Source: Pontimonas salivibrio
GTDB lineage: Bacteria > Actinomycetota > Actinomycetes > Actinomycetales > Microbacteriaceae
Assembly (NCBI RefSeq): GCF_002950575.1
Contig: NZ_CP026923.1
Coordinates: 1,488,001-1,552,000 of the forward strand
Length of the DNA stretch: 64,000 bases
Direction: 5' to 3'
Each line of letters begins with the position of its first letter. Position 1 is the stretch's first letter. The position numbers and the translations under genes were made by a program. Below the pieces are notes generated by a model. That model was not told the origin of the DNA. It searched no databases and worked only from the letters and a program-made list of their open reading frames with translations. Positions 40,940 through 49,183 of this stretch are shown here, one piece after another.

Positions 40940-42289
40940 CTAAATCGACAAGATGAGGCCCGCGACGAGGAAATAAATCAGCAAACCGCTGGTGTCAACC
41001 AGTGTGGTCACCAAGGGAACCGAGATGACCGCGGGGTCAATTTTCAGAGCCTGGGCGGCAAGAGGCATGGTCGAGCCAACGGTTGTGGCCCACACGGCGA
41101 GTAACACGATGGACAGTCCCACGGTGAACGCCACGGCCAGCCCGGCAACCCACCAGCCGGCCCCAAAAGCGATAGCCCCTAACACCACACCCAAGAGAAG
41201 CCCTACCCGTGATTCGCGCCAGGCCACCCGCCAGGCGTCACCGGGTCGCACTTCGCCGACGGCGACCGCGCGCACCGCACTGGTGGCCGCCTGGGCGGCA
41301 ATATTTCCTCCGGTGCCCACCAGGAGGGGAATAAATAACGCGAGTGCCGTAATTTCGGCGAGCGCGGATTCGAACAGCCCCATCACCCACACGGTGATGG
41401 TCGCCGCCGACATCAATATCGCTAACCAAAACACCCGCAGTCTCGCTAAGCGCATCACACTGTCGGACAGGTAGTGGCCGGTTGACGGTAGGGCGCCGGC
41501 CTGACGAGCAATATCTTCCGTGTCAGCCGCTTCAATGACTTCGAGCGCGTCATCCACGGTGAGTACCCCGAGGACACGGTTTTCACTATCCACCACCATT
41601 AGGCCGAGACGGTTGGTTTCTTGCACCAGTCGGGCCGCTTTTTCGGCGTCTTCGGTGACGTCGATTGTGGGGGCACCGTGGTCAGCAATTTCTCCCACGT
41701 TGAGATCCGGGTCACCCAGGACGACGTGGCTGAGTCCCACCACCCCGACCAACTTTCTCGAACGGTCAACGATGGCCAACAGGTCAATCGTTTCCGCATC
41801 GGAGCCTTTTCGCCGCACCACATCCAACACGTCGGAAATTTTGGTCGATTCGGACACGGTGACCACTTCGGGGCTCATCACCCGCCCGACGGAGCCTTCC
41901 GGGAAACCCAGCAGCGACGCCGTCATGTTGCGCTCTTTGTGACTTAAGCCCGCGAGTACTCGTCGGACAAAACCAGCCGGTGCTTCACCGAGCAGGCGGG
42001 CCCGGTCGTCGGGGTCCATTTCTTCAACAATTTCGCTGAAGGCCTGGTCGCGCATTCCGGAGAGCAACTGCTGCTGTTGGAAACTATCGAGCTCTTCAAA
42101 AATTTCCAGCGCCGTATCGCGTGGCAACATCCGCCACACCATTGCTGACTGGACGGGGTTTAGCCGGGTGAGCTCTTCGGCAATTTCGTGGGCCGCTTTC
42201 GTGTCCAACCACTGCGCAACAGGCCCTAAGCCACCGAGGTTTAGCGCACCGGTGAGACTCAGCTCTGGCGGTTCAGCGTCGTCGGCCAT
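40940..42289 (-). CDS. mgtE: Magnesium transporter MgtE
   Basis: About 449 residues, standard MgtE architecture. The N-terminal helical domain contains RMLPRDTALEIFEELD, and two CBS domains follow (about 140-270). About five membrane helices (about 300-449) then carry the pore-region signature PLLVGTGGNIAAQAATSAVRA. It is a Mg2+-gated channel for Mg2+ entry, closed by Mg2+ binding to the N and CBS domains. ATG 42289 is one base after the stop of the preceding stress-protein gene, with AAGGA upstream, so the two are an operon. Confidence 0.93.
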   Translation of the reverse strand: MADDAEPPELSLTGALNLGGLGPVAQWLDTKAAHEIAEELTRLNPVQSAMVWRMLPRDTALEIFEELDSFQQQQLLSGMRDQAFSEIVEEMDPDDRARLLGEAPAGFVRRVLAGLSHKERNMTASLLGFPEGSVGRVMSPEVVTVSESTKISDVLDVVRRKGSDAETIDLLAIVDRSRKLVGVVGLSHVVLGDPDLNVGEIADHGAPTIDVTEDAEKAARLVQETNRLGLMVVDSENRVLGVLTVDDALEVIEAADTEDIARQAGALPSTGHYLSDSVMRLARLRVFWLAILMSAATITVWVMGLFESALAEITALALFIPLLVGTGGNIAAQAATSAVRAVAVGEVRPGDAWRVAWRESRVGLLLGVVLGAIAFGAGWWVAGLAVAFTVGLSIVLLAVWATTVGSTMPLAAQALKIDPAVISVPLVTTLVDTSGLLIYFLVAGLILSI

Positions 42290-42290
42290 G

Positions 42291-42782
42291 TCACTGTCCT
42301 TGGGCGTCCTGCAGGATGCGTTTGGCTTTACCTTGGTGTTCCGCCTCAACAACGACCACATATTCGGCCGCAATAACTTGATGCATCGAGCGGAACGTGG
42401 GCCTGCTGGTTCGCTGCGAACTGTATAGCGCCATACCAATAATCATTCCAAGCCCTGCCCCCACCACAATTCCCGCCGCAATGGGAGCCAAACTCATGTC
42501 CACCCCGAGGGTCACCACAATGAGTCCCACAAACAGGCCCACCCAGGAGCCCGTCAGGGCCGACGACAGTGCGGCACGGCCGTGACCGTAACGGGCGGTT
42601 ATTCGCTCCACTGAGCGAAGACCTTCGCCGACAACCGACAACGCCCGGGGAGGTAGGCCGCCCTCCAGGAGGGTGTCAATGGTTTTCTTTGCGTCCGGGT
42701 AACTACTAAAGCGCGCGAGTTCTTCACCGGCTGGCACGGTGGCCAGCTGGTGAAGTTGTTGGGTGCGTGAAGATTGGGCCAC
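42291..42782 (-). CDS. General-stress-protein-like small membrane protein
   Basis: 163 residues. The N-terminal segment ARFSSYPDAKKTIDTLLEGGLPPRALSVVGEGLR resembles the fold found in general stress protein 17M-type and magnesium-transporter-associated proteins. Two Gly-rich hydrophobic segments follow (about 75-97 and 99-118), then a short charged tail. It precedes mgtE by one base and was probably misread in older annotation as part of Mg2+ transport; it may regulate or assist MgtE, which is inference. The start is GTG at 42782. Confidence 0.75.
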   Translation of the reverse strand: MAQSSRTQQLHQLATVPAGEELARFSSYPDAKKTIDTLLEGGLPPRALSVVGEGLRSVERITARYGHGRAALSSALTGSWVGLFVGLIVVTLGVDMSLAPIAAGIVVGAGLGMIIGMALYSSQRTSRPTFRSMHQVIAAEYVVVVEAEHQGKAKRILQDAQGQ

Positions 42783-42858
42783 CAGACCATTCTCACACCC
42801 CAGCGACTAGGCTTTTTCACAATCGTCTCAATGTGTTGGCGGAAAGGCGGGAGGGGCC

Positions 42859-43959
42859 ATGACACTAGACCGGGAAACTATCCGCCTCGCCATCGACACG
42901 GTCATCGATCCTGAGCTTCGCCGGCCACTCACCGAATTGGACATGGTGGACTCGATTGATGTCTCACCGGAGTCCATTCGGGTGGTCATTGCCTTGACCA
43001 TTGTGGGCTGCCCCGCATCGGATCGAATCCATAACGACGTGGCCGAAGCGGTCACGAAGGTGGCGGGGGGCATTCCCGTCGACGTTGAACTAACAGTCAT
43101 GGAACCGGCCAGGCGGGCCGCTCTGATCACCCGGTTGCGGGGCGATAAATCGCCGGCGCAACAGTTTGGACCCGACACTCTGACTCGCATCATTGCGGTC
43201 ACCAGTGGCAAGGGCGGTGTGGGTAAATCGACTATCACCGCAAACCTCGCCGAAGCGGCCGCCAACAGTGGGCTTCGGGTGGGCGTGATTGACGCGGACG
43301 TATTCGGGTTTAGTCAACCGGCCCTGTTTGGCATTGAGGGAATCAAACCCACGCGCCTCGACGACATGATTCTGCCGCCTGTGGCGGGTGAGGTGAAGCT
43401 GATGTCGATTGGGATGTTTGTTGACCAGGGCACCCCGGTGAGTTGGCGGGGTCCGATGCTTCACCGCACGGTGAACCAGTTCTTAAGCGACGTGTTCTTC
43501 GGAGACCTTGACCTCCTCTTTCTCGATTTGCCACCGGGAACCGGCGATATCGCCATTTCTGTGGGCCAGCTTCTTCCCCACAGCGAAGTCATCGTCGTCA
43601 CTACCCCGCAGGCGGGTGCCGCCGATGTGGCCGTCCGCTCCGGTTTAGTCGCCAGGCAAACTGGCCAAAAAGTTGTCGGCGTCATTGAAACAATGTCGGC
43701 AGGGGCACTACCCGATGGCACCGTGTTTGACCTTTTTGGCTCCGGTGGCGGCGCGCAGGTTGCTGCGGCTCTCGATGTTCCACTGCTGGGCCAGATTCCC
43801 CTCTCGGTGCCACTGCGGATGGCAGGAGATGCCGGCACTCCCCTGGTGTCACACCAGCCAGACGACCCGGCAGCCATTGCCCTTAGCGCCGCCTTCCAGG
43901 CACTTCAGGCGACAAGGAACTCCCGGGTGGGAACCCCGCTTCCGGTCTCACCCCGCTGA
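42859..43959 (+). CDS. mrp: Mrp/NBP35-family P-loop ATPase (iron-sulfur carrier)
   Basis: 366 residues. An N-terminal MIP18/DUF59 domain (about 1-85, with TIVGCPASD) is fused to a ParA/MinD-type ATPase with the deviant Walker A SGKGGVGKST (116-125) and FGFSQPALFGIEG. The region VIETMSAGALPDGTVFDLFGSGGG corresponds to the Mrp signature, but without the CxxC found in many homologues, so cluster binding at that site is doubtful. Family members carry or assemble Fe-S clusters. ATG 42859 follows GGGAGGGG. It is convergent with tatB. Confidence 0.9.
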   Translation: MTLDRETIRLAIDTVIDPELRRPLTELDMVDSIDVSPESIRVVIALTIVGCPASDRIHNDVAEAVTKVAGGIPVDVELTVMEPARRAALITRLRGDKSPAQQFGPDTLTRIIAVTSGKGGVGKSTITANLAEAAANSGLRVGVIDADVFGFSQPALFGIEGIKPTRLDDMILPPVAGEVKLMSIGMFVDQGTPVSWRGPMLHRTVNQFLSDVFFGDLDLLFLDLPPGTGDIAISVGQLLPHSEVIVVTTPQAGAADVAVRSGLVARQTGQKVVGVIETMSAGALPDGTVFDLFGSGGGAQVAAALDVPLLGQIPLSVPLRMAGDAGTPLVSHQPDDPAAIALSAAFQALQATRNSRVGTPLPVSPR

Positions 43960-43989
43960 ACACACCTGCTCAACGGCCTGCAGGTGAAC

Positions 43990-44358
43990 TTAGACCGCGT
44001 CGGGGTCAAACGCTGCCGGTGTGCTGCGGGTGGTGTCTGTTGTGGGCGCGGGAGTCTTTTTCACCGGGCTTCCCGGGCTGACTGGCTGGGCTGGCGCTGT
44101 AGCCGACTCGGTGAGAGCTTCTCGAACAATTCGGCGTGGGTCGTACTGTCTGGGGTCTAACTTTTTCCATTCGACTTCATCAAAGTCTGGTCCCATTTCT
44201 TCCCTCAGGCGGTCCTTAGCGCCACTGGCCATGTCCCGCATGGAGCGAATCAGGCGCGCAAGTTTTGCCGAATAGAGCGGCAAACGGTCGGGACCAATCA
44301 GGAAGACCGCAATAAGCCCAATCAGCAGAAGCTTTTCGAACGTCAATCCAAAGGACAC
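43990..44358 (-). CDS. tatB: Sec-independent (Tat) translocase subunit TatB
   Basis: 122 residues. A short N-terminal membrane helix (MSFGLTFEKLLLIGLIAVFL) is followed by the Gly-Pro hinge (IGPDRLP), then an amphipathic helix (YSAKLARLIRSMRDMASG) and a polar Pro/Thr-rich tail. This is the TatB layout: part of the receptor that binds twin-arginine signal peptides at the membrane. GTG 44358 is six bases after TATTGT, so the start is probably leaderless. It is divergent from the O-methyltransferase gene, the usual actinobacterial arrangement. Confidence 0.88.
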   Translation of the reverse strand: MSFGLTFEKLLLIGLIAVFLIGPDRLPLYSAKLARLIRSMRDMASGAKDRLREEMGPDFDEVEWKKLDPRQYDPRRIVREALTESATAPAQPVSPGSPVKKTPAPTTDTTRSTPAAFDPDAV

Positions 44359-44364
44359 GTGCCC

Positions 44365-44370
44365 ACAATA
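44365..44370 (-). promoter_or_regulatory. -10 element, leaderless start of tatB
   Basis: TATTGT on the minus strand, six bases before GTG 44358. A TAGGCT hexamer for the divergent gene lies at 44394-44399. Confidence 0.45.
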
Positions 44371-44438
44371 GTCGCCCTGGACCAGTGGTGTCCTAGGCTG
44401 AATTGAGTTACGCAGTTCAACCGAGAGGGAGGTAGCCG

Positions 44439-45089
44439 GTGTCCGACTGGGACCTCATCCACCGCTTCAGTAACGACTACTTAGCCGACTCGGAAGATGT
44501 CGCCTACCTCCAAGAAGCTTCGCTGGAACAGGGCGTGTCTGCACTCAGTAGAACCTTGGGGTCCACCATTTTTGCCATTGCGCGGGGGATGGACGCCCGC
44601 AACATTATTGAGGTGGGAACCGGTGTTGGGGTGACCACGATGCGACTGGCTGAAGCCGCACCACAGGCCCACATCACCAGTATCGACAGCGAACCAGACC
44701 ACCACGTGACCTTGCGTGAACTGATGCCGCAGGTGGGGTTAGAAACCTCCTCGCTTCGACTGATCACCGAGCGAGCCCAAGATGTCCTGCCCAAAATGAA
44801 TGAAAATTCTTACGACCTTGTGGTCTTGGATGTTCCGGCTGATGATGTGGAGGCCTGCTTTGGTGACGCCGTCACACTGTGTCGTCCAGGAGGGTCCATT
44901 CTGATCGCCCGAGTACTCGCCGGTGGCGCCATTGCGGACCCCGCTGCCAGAGAGCACAAAGTGGCGGCAATGCGTGCGGTCTTGAAAACTGTCGCTGAAG
45001 ATGACCGCGTCAGCCACACCCTGTTGCCCATGGCAGAAGGCCTGTTGTGGGCTCAGGTTCACACCGAGAACAGCACACCTGGCCAGTAA
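44439..45089 (+). CDS. O-methyltransferase (family 3)
   Basis: 216 residues. The SAM-binding motif reads IIEVGTGVGVTTMRLAEAAP, followed by the acidic SIDSEPDH, VVLDVPAD and GGSILIARVL. These match the actinobacterial O-methyltransferase found beside tatB and sigE in other genomes (Rv1220c type), whose substrate is unknown. GTG 44439 has a good ribosome site GAGGGAGG, unlike its leaderless neighbours. A 16-bp repeat begins inside the last codons. Confidence 0.85.
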   Translation: MSDWDLIHRFSNDYLADSEDVAYLQEASLEQGVSALSRTLGSTIFAIARGMDARNIIEVGTGVGVTTMRLAEAAPQAHITSIDSEPDHHVTLRELMPQVGLETSSLRLITERAQDVLPKMNENSYDLVVLDVPADDVEACFGDAVTLCRPGGSILIARVLAGGAIADPAAREHKVAAMRAVLKTVAEDDRVSHTLLPMAEGLLWAQVHTENSTPGQ

Positions 45090-45125
45090 AGACCCTGGTC
45101 AGTAACAAACCTGGTCAGAAAAGAC
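45078..45125. repeat. 16-bp tandem repeat over the O-methyltransferase stop codon
   Basis: CTGGCCAGTAAAGACC (45078), CTGGTCAGTAACAAAC (45094) and CTGGTCAGAAAAGACT (45110), spaced exactly 16 bases. The first unit contains the stop TAA (45087-45089). Confidence 0.75.
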
Positions 45126-45181
45126 TGAGCCGGGCAACCAGGAGGCCAAAGCGTCCCCTGTCAACGACCTGAGTGACCGAC

Positions 45182-45229
45182 CTGTGCGGCCGAATTGTGT
45201 GGCCGACTTGTGCGGCCGACTTGTGGGGC
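45182..45229. repeat. 13-bp tandem repeat before the DUF3117 3' end
   Basis: CTGTGCGGCCGAA, TTGTGTGGCCGAC, TTGTGCGGCCGAC and a partial TTGTGGGGC, spaced 13 bases, ending five bases from the DUF3117 stop codon. Confidence 0.75.
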
Positions 45230-45233
45230 TTAG

Positions 45234-45401
45234 TTACTTCAGTGCGCCGTTTAAGGCGTCGCGCAGTTCGGTCGCTTCGGCGTCGTTGACCGAGACGACC
45301 AGTCGGCCGCCACCCTCCAAGGGAACCTTCACGATAATGAGTCTGCCCTCTTTGACAGCTTCCATGGGTCCATCCCCCGTGCGGGGCTTCATCGCGGCCA
45401 T
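45234..45401 (-). CDS. DUF3117 small protein
   Basis: 55 residues, start ATG 45401, stop TAA 45236-45234. The protein begins MAAMKPRTGDGPMEAVKEG and contains VPLEGGGRLVV, which is diagnostic of DUF3117, a small protein conserved across Actinobacteria with no known function. The C-terminus is helical (NDAEATELRDALNGALK). GGAGAAG lies six bases before the start, and an AT-rich -10-like TAATAG/TAGAGT region is upstream. It is easily missed because of its length. Confidence 0.92.
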   Translation of the reverse strand: MAAMKPRTGDGPMEAVKEGRLIIVKVPLEGGGRLVVSVNDAEATELRDALNGALK

Positions 45402-45473
45402 TTTTACTTCTCCTCTGTCACCCGAAACCTAAGACTCTATTATCCCTGGAAACCGGGGCTAGCGACAACCGGG

Positions 45474-46595
45474 CTACTCAGTGAGCCAGTTGTGCAATAC
45501 CTGGTGGGTGTGTTCGATTTCGGAAATTTCCACCGATTCGTCATCCGAGTGGGCAAGACCCCCATCTCCTGGACCGAAATTCACGGCAGGAATCCCCAGC
45601 GCAGAAAAACGTGCCACGTCTGTCCAGCCATACTTTGGACCCACCTCGCGACCACTAGCAGTAACCAGTTCCCCCACAATGGGAATATCCAATCCTGGTC
45701 TGGCACCCGGCGACTGGTCGACCACAACCAGCTCGACACCCCCAAAGAGCTCCCGGAGGACCGCTTCGGCGTCGTTCACACTGCGATCGGGGGCAAAACG
45801 GTAGTTGACGGTCAAGGTGGCACTGTCGGGAATGACGTTTCCGGCAATACCGCCGTGCACTTTCACGGCGTTCAAGCTTTCACGGTAGGCCAAGCCGTCG
45901 ACAACGCGAGTTTCTGGTTCAAAACCCGCCAAGAGTTGGAGGGGGGCGGCCAGATGGTGAATGGCGTTATCTCCCCGCCACGGTCTCGCCGAATGTGCCG
46001 CCACACCGTGGCTTCGAATCTCGACACGCATCGTGCCATTACAGCCACCTTCAACACCCCCCAGCGACGGCTCACCCAACACGGCCGCATCGGCCACAAA
46101 CCATTCGGGGTGGGCAGTGTGGAAATGACCCAAGCCGTTGCGCTCAGCTTCGACTTCTTCTTGGTCGTAAAACATCCAGGTCACATCCACACGGGGCGAA
46201 TCTAAGAGCAGCGCCAGAATGAGGTGGCTGGCTACAGCCGATTTCATGTCGACGCTACCGCGACCATGTAATCGCCCGTCAGCGATCCGCACTGGCCCGA
46301 CGCCGCCGTGGGGCACCGTATCGATATGGCCGGCGACAATCACTCGGGTGTCGAGGCCCCGCGAAGTGCGCGCCGCCACGGTGTTGCCGTGTCGGATGAC
46401 CTCGAGGTGCGGTGCAGAGTGGAGGGTCGCTTCAATGCGATCGGCGAGGTGTTGCTCGTCGCCTGAAACCGACGAAATCTCCATCAATTCTTGGGCGAGG
46501 GCCACCACCCCCACGCTCACACCAAAAGGTTCACCGCTACGAGCACTGGCACTCGCACTGGCAGCGGGATTCACAGGATGATGCGCATTGGACAC
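45474..46595 (-). CDS. dapE: Succinyl-diaminopimelate desuccinylase
   Basis: 373 residues, M20 metallopeptidase family. Zinc ligands are visible in VIVAGHIDTVP, GRGSVDMKSAVASH and YDQEEVEAERNGLG, and a further Glu lies in VLGEPS. It removes succinate from N-succinyl-LL-diaminopimelate in the succinylase route to meso-diaminopimelate and lysine. GTG 46595 follows TACACT by seven bases, so it is probably leaderless. The divergent neighbour is dapD, and dapC lies nearby, so three of the succinylase-branch genes are clustered. Confidence 0.92.
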   Translation of the reverse strand: MSNAHHPVNPAASASASARSGEPFGVSVGVVALAQELMEISSVSGDEQHLADRIEATLHSAPHLEVIRHGNTVAARTSRGLDTRVIVAGHIDTVPHGGVGPVRIADGRLHGRGSVDMKSAVASHLILALLLDSPRVDVTWMFYDQEEVEAERNGLGHFHTAHPEWFVADAAVLGEPSLGGVEGGCNGTMRVEIRSHGVAAHSARPWRGDNAIHHLAAPLQLLAGFEPETRVVDGLAYRESLNAVKVHGGIAGNVIPDSATLTVNYRFAPDRSVNDAEAVLRELFGGVELVVVDQSPGARPGLDIPIVGELVTASGREVGPKYGWTDVARFSALGIPAVNFGPGDGGLAHSDDESVEISEIEHTHQVLHNWLTE

Positions 46596-46602
46596 CTACT
46601 CG

Positions 46603-46608
46603 AGTGTA
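46603..46608 (-). promoter_or_regulatory. -10 element, leaderless start of dapE
   Basis: TACACT on the minus strand, seven bases before GTG 46595. It overlaps the 8-base palindrome ACTCGAGT (46598-46605). Confidence 0.5.
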
Positions 46609-46626
46609 GTCGGGGGTGAACCGAGC

Positions 46627-46632
46627 TAGCCT
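46627..46632 (+). promoter_or_regulatory. -10 element, leaderless start of dapD
   Basis: TAGCCT seven bases before ATG 46640, facing away from the dapE -10 across an 18-base gap. Confidence 0.5.
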
Positions 46633-46639
46633 TGGTGGT

Positions 46640-47599
46640 ATGCCAGAGACGACCCCCTCGACCAGCCCCAGCCATGCATACGGTTACGGCCTTCAAACAA
46701 TTGCCACTGATGGCACCGTGTTGGACACGTGGTTTCCACACCCCACATTGGGCGAACCACCGGCCAGTTTTGACCCACACATCCTCCCCCAAGAGATTTC
46801 TCACCTGGAGCGAACAGATGAGCTCCTTGGTGTCCACACACAAGGCATTGGCATCAGCATTGACCTTCAGGCAAAGCCCACCAGTGTCCCGGACGCCTAT
46901 TTGCGCCTGCACCTGCTGTCGCACACCCTGGTGCAGCCCAACACGATCAACCTTGAAGGCCTCTTTGGGGTCTTGAACATCGCAGCCTTCACCAGTCACG
47001 GCCCCATTCACCCCGATACGGCCAACACTCGGGTCGCCGCACTCCGACAAGCTGGCGTCCAGATCACTGGGGTGGATAAGTTTCCTCCGATGGTGAACTA
47101 CTTCAGCCCCCCAGGGGTGCGCATCGCCGATACGTCACGAGTGCGTTTAGGTGCACACCTCGCACCAGGAACCACGGTCATGCATGAAGGGTTTGTGAAC
47201 TTTAATGCCGGCACTTTGGGCTCATCCATGGTGGAGGGGCGCGTTTCTCAGGGTGTCATTGTCGGTGAAGGCTCCGACATTGGTGGTGGGGCCTCCATCA
47301 TGGGCACCCTCTCCGGTGGGGGCACCCAGGTGATCTCTTTGGGTGAGCGCTGCCTACTGGGCGCGAACGCTGGGATTGGTATTTCTTTGGGTGATGACTG
47401 TGTCGTGGAGGCCGGCCTTTACGTCACAGCCGGCACCAAAGTGACGGTGTTGGCTGACGGTGAGGCAAAAACTCTCAAGGCCGGTGAGCTCTCTGGGGTA
47501 TCCGGCCTTCTCTATCGCCGGAACTCTCAAAGTGGTGTCGTCGAAGTGTTGCCGCGCGGTGGTGTCGGTGTGACGCTCAACGAGGCCCTGCACGCCTGA
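46640..47599 (+). CDS. dapD: Tetrahydrodipicolinate N-succinyltransferase
   Basis: 319 residues, the actinobacterial DapD type. The C-terminal half is a left-handed beta-helix of hexapeptide repeats: [38 protein letters not shown] and [19 protein letters not shown]. It uses succinyl-CoA to succinylate tetrahydrodipicolinate on the way to diaminopimelate. ATG 46640 is chosen over GTG 46616 because the TAGCCT hexamer sits between them. It is divergent from dapE and convergent with gltA. Confidence 0.93.
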   Translation: MPETTPSTSPSHAYGYGLQTIATDGTVLDTWFPHPTLGEPPASFDPHILPQEISHLERTDELLGVHTQGIGISIDLQAKPTSVPDAYLRLHLLSHTLVQPNTINLEGLFGVLNIAAFTSHGPIHPDTANTRVAALRQAGVQITGVDKFPPMVNYFSPPGVRIADTSRVRLGAHLAPGTTVMHEGFVNFNAGTLGSSMVEGRVSQGVIVGEGSDIGGGASIMGTLSGGGTQVISLGERCLLGANAGIGISLGDDCVVEAGLYVTAGTKVTVLADGEAKTLKAGELSGVSGLLYRRNSQSGVVEVLPRGGVGVTLNEALHA

Positions 47600-47619
47600 C
47601 CCTGCTCGCCTGACCCAGC
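47592..47619. repeat. 14-bp duplication over the dapD stop codon
   Basis: CGCCTGACCCTGCT (47592) and CGCCTGACCCAGCA (47606). The first copy includes the dapD stop TGA (47597-47599). Confidence 0.55.
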
Positions 47620-47637
47620 ACACCTCACACCCGGGTT

Positions 47638-47657
47638 CAGGTGCCTTGTGGCGCCTG
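47638..47657. terminator. Hairpin between convergent dapD and gltA
   Basis: CAGGTGCC (47638-47645) pairs with GGCGCCTG (47650-47657), one T-G wobble, around a TTGT loop. It is placed to end transcription from either side but has no T-run. Confidence 0.45.
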
Positions 47658-47708
47658 TATGGGGAGGTGTGGGGCAGGGTGGGAACTCTCGGGCTGGTGT
47701 TGTGCCCT

Positions 47709-49010
47709 CTAGCGCGAGGTGGGCCAGTGGCGCTCAGCGGGACCCGTGTAGAGCTGTTGGGGGCGGCCGATACGAAGGTGGGGGTCTTGGTTCATTTCCC
47801 GCCAGTGGGCGATCCAGCCCGGCAGGCGCCCAATGGCAAACAGCACGGTGAACATCCGGGTGGGAAAACCCATCGCCTTGTAGATCACGCCGGTGTAGAA
47901 GTCGACGTTGGGATAGAGCTTTCGCTCAATGAAGTAGTCGTCAGCGAGCGCGATTTCCTCAAGTTCCTTGGCGATGTCCAACAGTTCGTCTTTGACACCC
48001 AGCTCTTTGAGAACGGCGTCGGCAGATTCTTTGACCAGTTTCGCCCTCGGGTCATAGTTTTTGTAGACCCGGTGGCCAAAGCCCATCAGGCGAATACCGT
48101 CTTCTTTGTTTTTGACCCGCTCGACGAAGCGGTGAACGCCTTCACCCGAGTCGCGAATATCGCCCAACATGCTGAGCACTGCTTCGTTTGCACCGCCGTG
48201 TAGTGGGCCCGACAGGGCGTTGATGCCCGCGGAGACGGAAGCAAACAGATTGGCTTCCGTGGAGCCCACCAACCGGACTGTGGAGGTGGACGCGTTTTGT
48301 TCGTGGTCTTCGTGCAGAATCAGCAACCGGTCGAGTGCCTGGATCAGCACAGGGTTTTCTTTATAAGGCTCGGCCATCAGACCAAAGTTCAGCCACAAAA
48401 AGTTGTCAATGAAGCTACGGTCGTTATCGGGGTATAAAAAGGCTTGACCGATGCTCTTTTTGTGTGCGTAGGCCGCAATGACGGGCAGTTTGGCCAGCAG
48501 CCTGATGGTGGACATTTCCACCTGTTCGGGATCTTTCGGATCCAACGAATCGCCGTAATACGTGGAAAGTGCACTGACCGCACTGGAGAGCACCGACATG
48601 GGGTGGGCGGAGTGGGGAAGGGCATCAAAAAGGCGCTTTAGGTCTTCGTGCAACAGAGTGTGTCGGCGCACTTTGTGGTCAAACGCTTCTAGTTGTTCCG
48701 CCGTGGGCACTTCGCCGTAAATGAGGAGCCAGGCCACTTCGAGGAATGTGGAATGCTCCGCCACCTGCTCAATGGGATACCCGCGGTAGCGAAGGATTCC
48801 CTGGTCACCATCAATGTAGGTAATGCCACTCGATGTGGGGGCGGTGTTGACAAAGCCGGGGTCGTAACTGGTGTAACCGGTCTGTTTCGTAAAACTCGAC
48901 ATGTCCACACTGGAGGCGCCATCAGTGGATTCTTTGATGGGGAATGTGGCGCTACCGCCTGGAAAATTGAGTGTGACCTCTTCGGGGTCGATCCCGTGAT
49001 TTTCGCTCAC
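47709..49010 (-). CDS. gltA: Citrate synthase
   Basis: About 433 residues, hexameric-type citrate synthase. Conserved segments include YIDGDQGILRYRGYPIEQ, LSGPLHGGANEAVLSML with an active-site His, GFGHRVYKNYDPRAK with the second active-site His, and VDFYTGVIYKAMGFP with the catalytic Asp. It condenses oxaloacetate and acetyl-CoA to citrate in the TCA cycle. GTG 49010 follows GGAGG by six bases; an upstream start at 49043 is less likely. Although downstream of dapC on the same strand, it has its own promoter in a 173-base gap. Confidence 0.94.
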   Translation of the reverse strand: MSENHGIDPEEVTLNFPGGSATFPIKESTDGASSVDMSSFTKQTGYTSYDPGFVNTAPTSSGITYIDGDQGILRYRGYPIEQVAEHSTFLEVAWLLIYGEVPTAEQLEAFDHKVRRHTLLHEDLKRLFDALPHSAHPMSVLSSAVSALSTYYGDSLDPKDPEQVEMSTIRLLAKLPVIAAYAHKKSIGQAFLYPDNDRSFIDNFLWLNFGLMAEPYKENPVLIQALDRLLILHEDHEQNASTSTVRLVGSTEANLFASVSAGINALSGPLHGGANEAVLSMLGDIRDSGEGVHRFVERVKNKEDGIRLMGFGHRVYKNYDPRAKLVKESADAVLKELGVKDELLDIAKELEEIALADDYFIERKLYPNVDFYTGVIYKAMGFPTRMFTVLFAIGRLPGWIAHWREMNQDPHLRIGRPQQLYTGPAERHWPTSR

Positions 49011-49107
49011 CGTATCCTCCTTCGCCCAGCAGGCGGGTGACACCTGATGGGTGGGTGTGGTCTGTGGTCTGGTGCCCCTTTGAGGGCACTCCCGCTACGA
49101 CGTGACC

Positions 49108-49135
49108 AGCCTAGACGACGCAGGCACCCCACCAA
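49108..49135 (-). promoter_or_regulatory. Candidate gltA promoter
   Basis: On the minus strand: TTGGTG (49130-49135), 16-base spacer, TAGGCT (49108-49113), leaving a leader of about 90 bases before GTG 49010. Confidence 0.4.
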
Positions 49136-49183
49136 TACCCTCGTCCCCAGGGACCGGTTCCACGGTGTCGAGAAAGTGCGTCC

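Noticed and set aside
45234-45401. Non-coding gap between the O-methyltransferase and dapE
   Set aside because: Reading the minus strand gives a clear 55-residue DUF3117 protein with a ribosome site.
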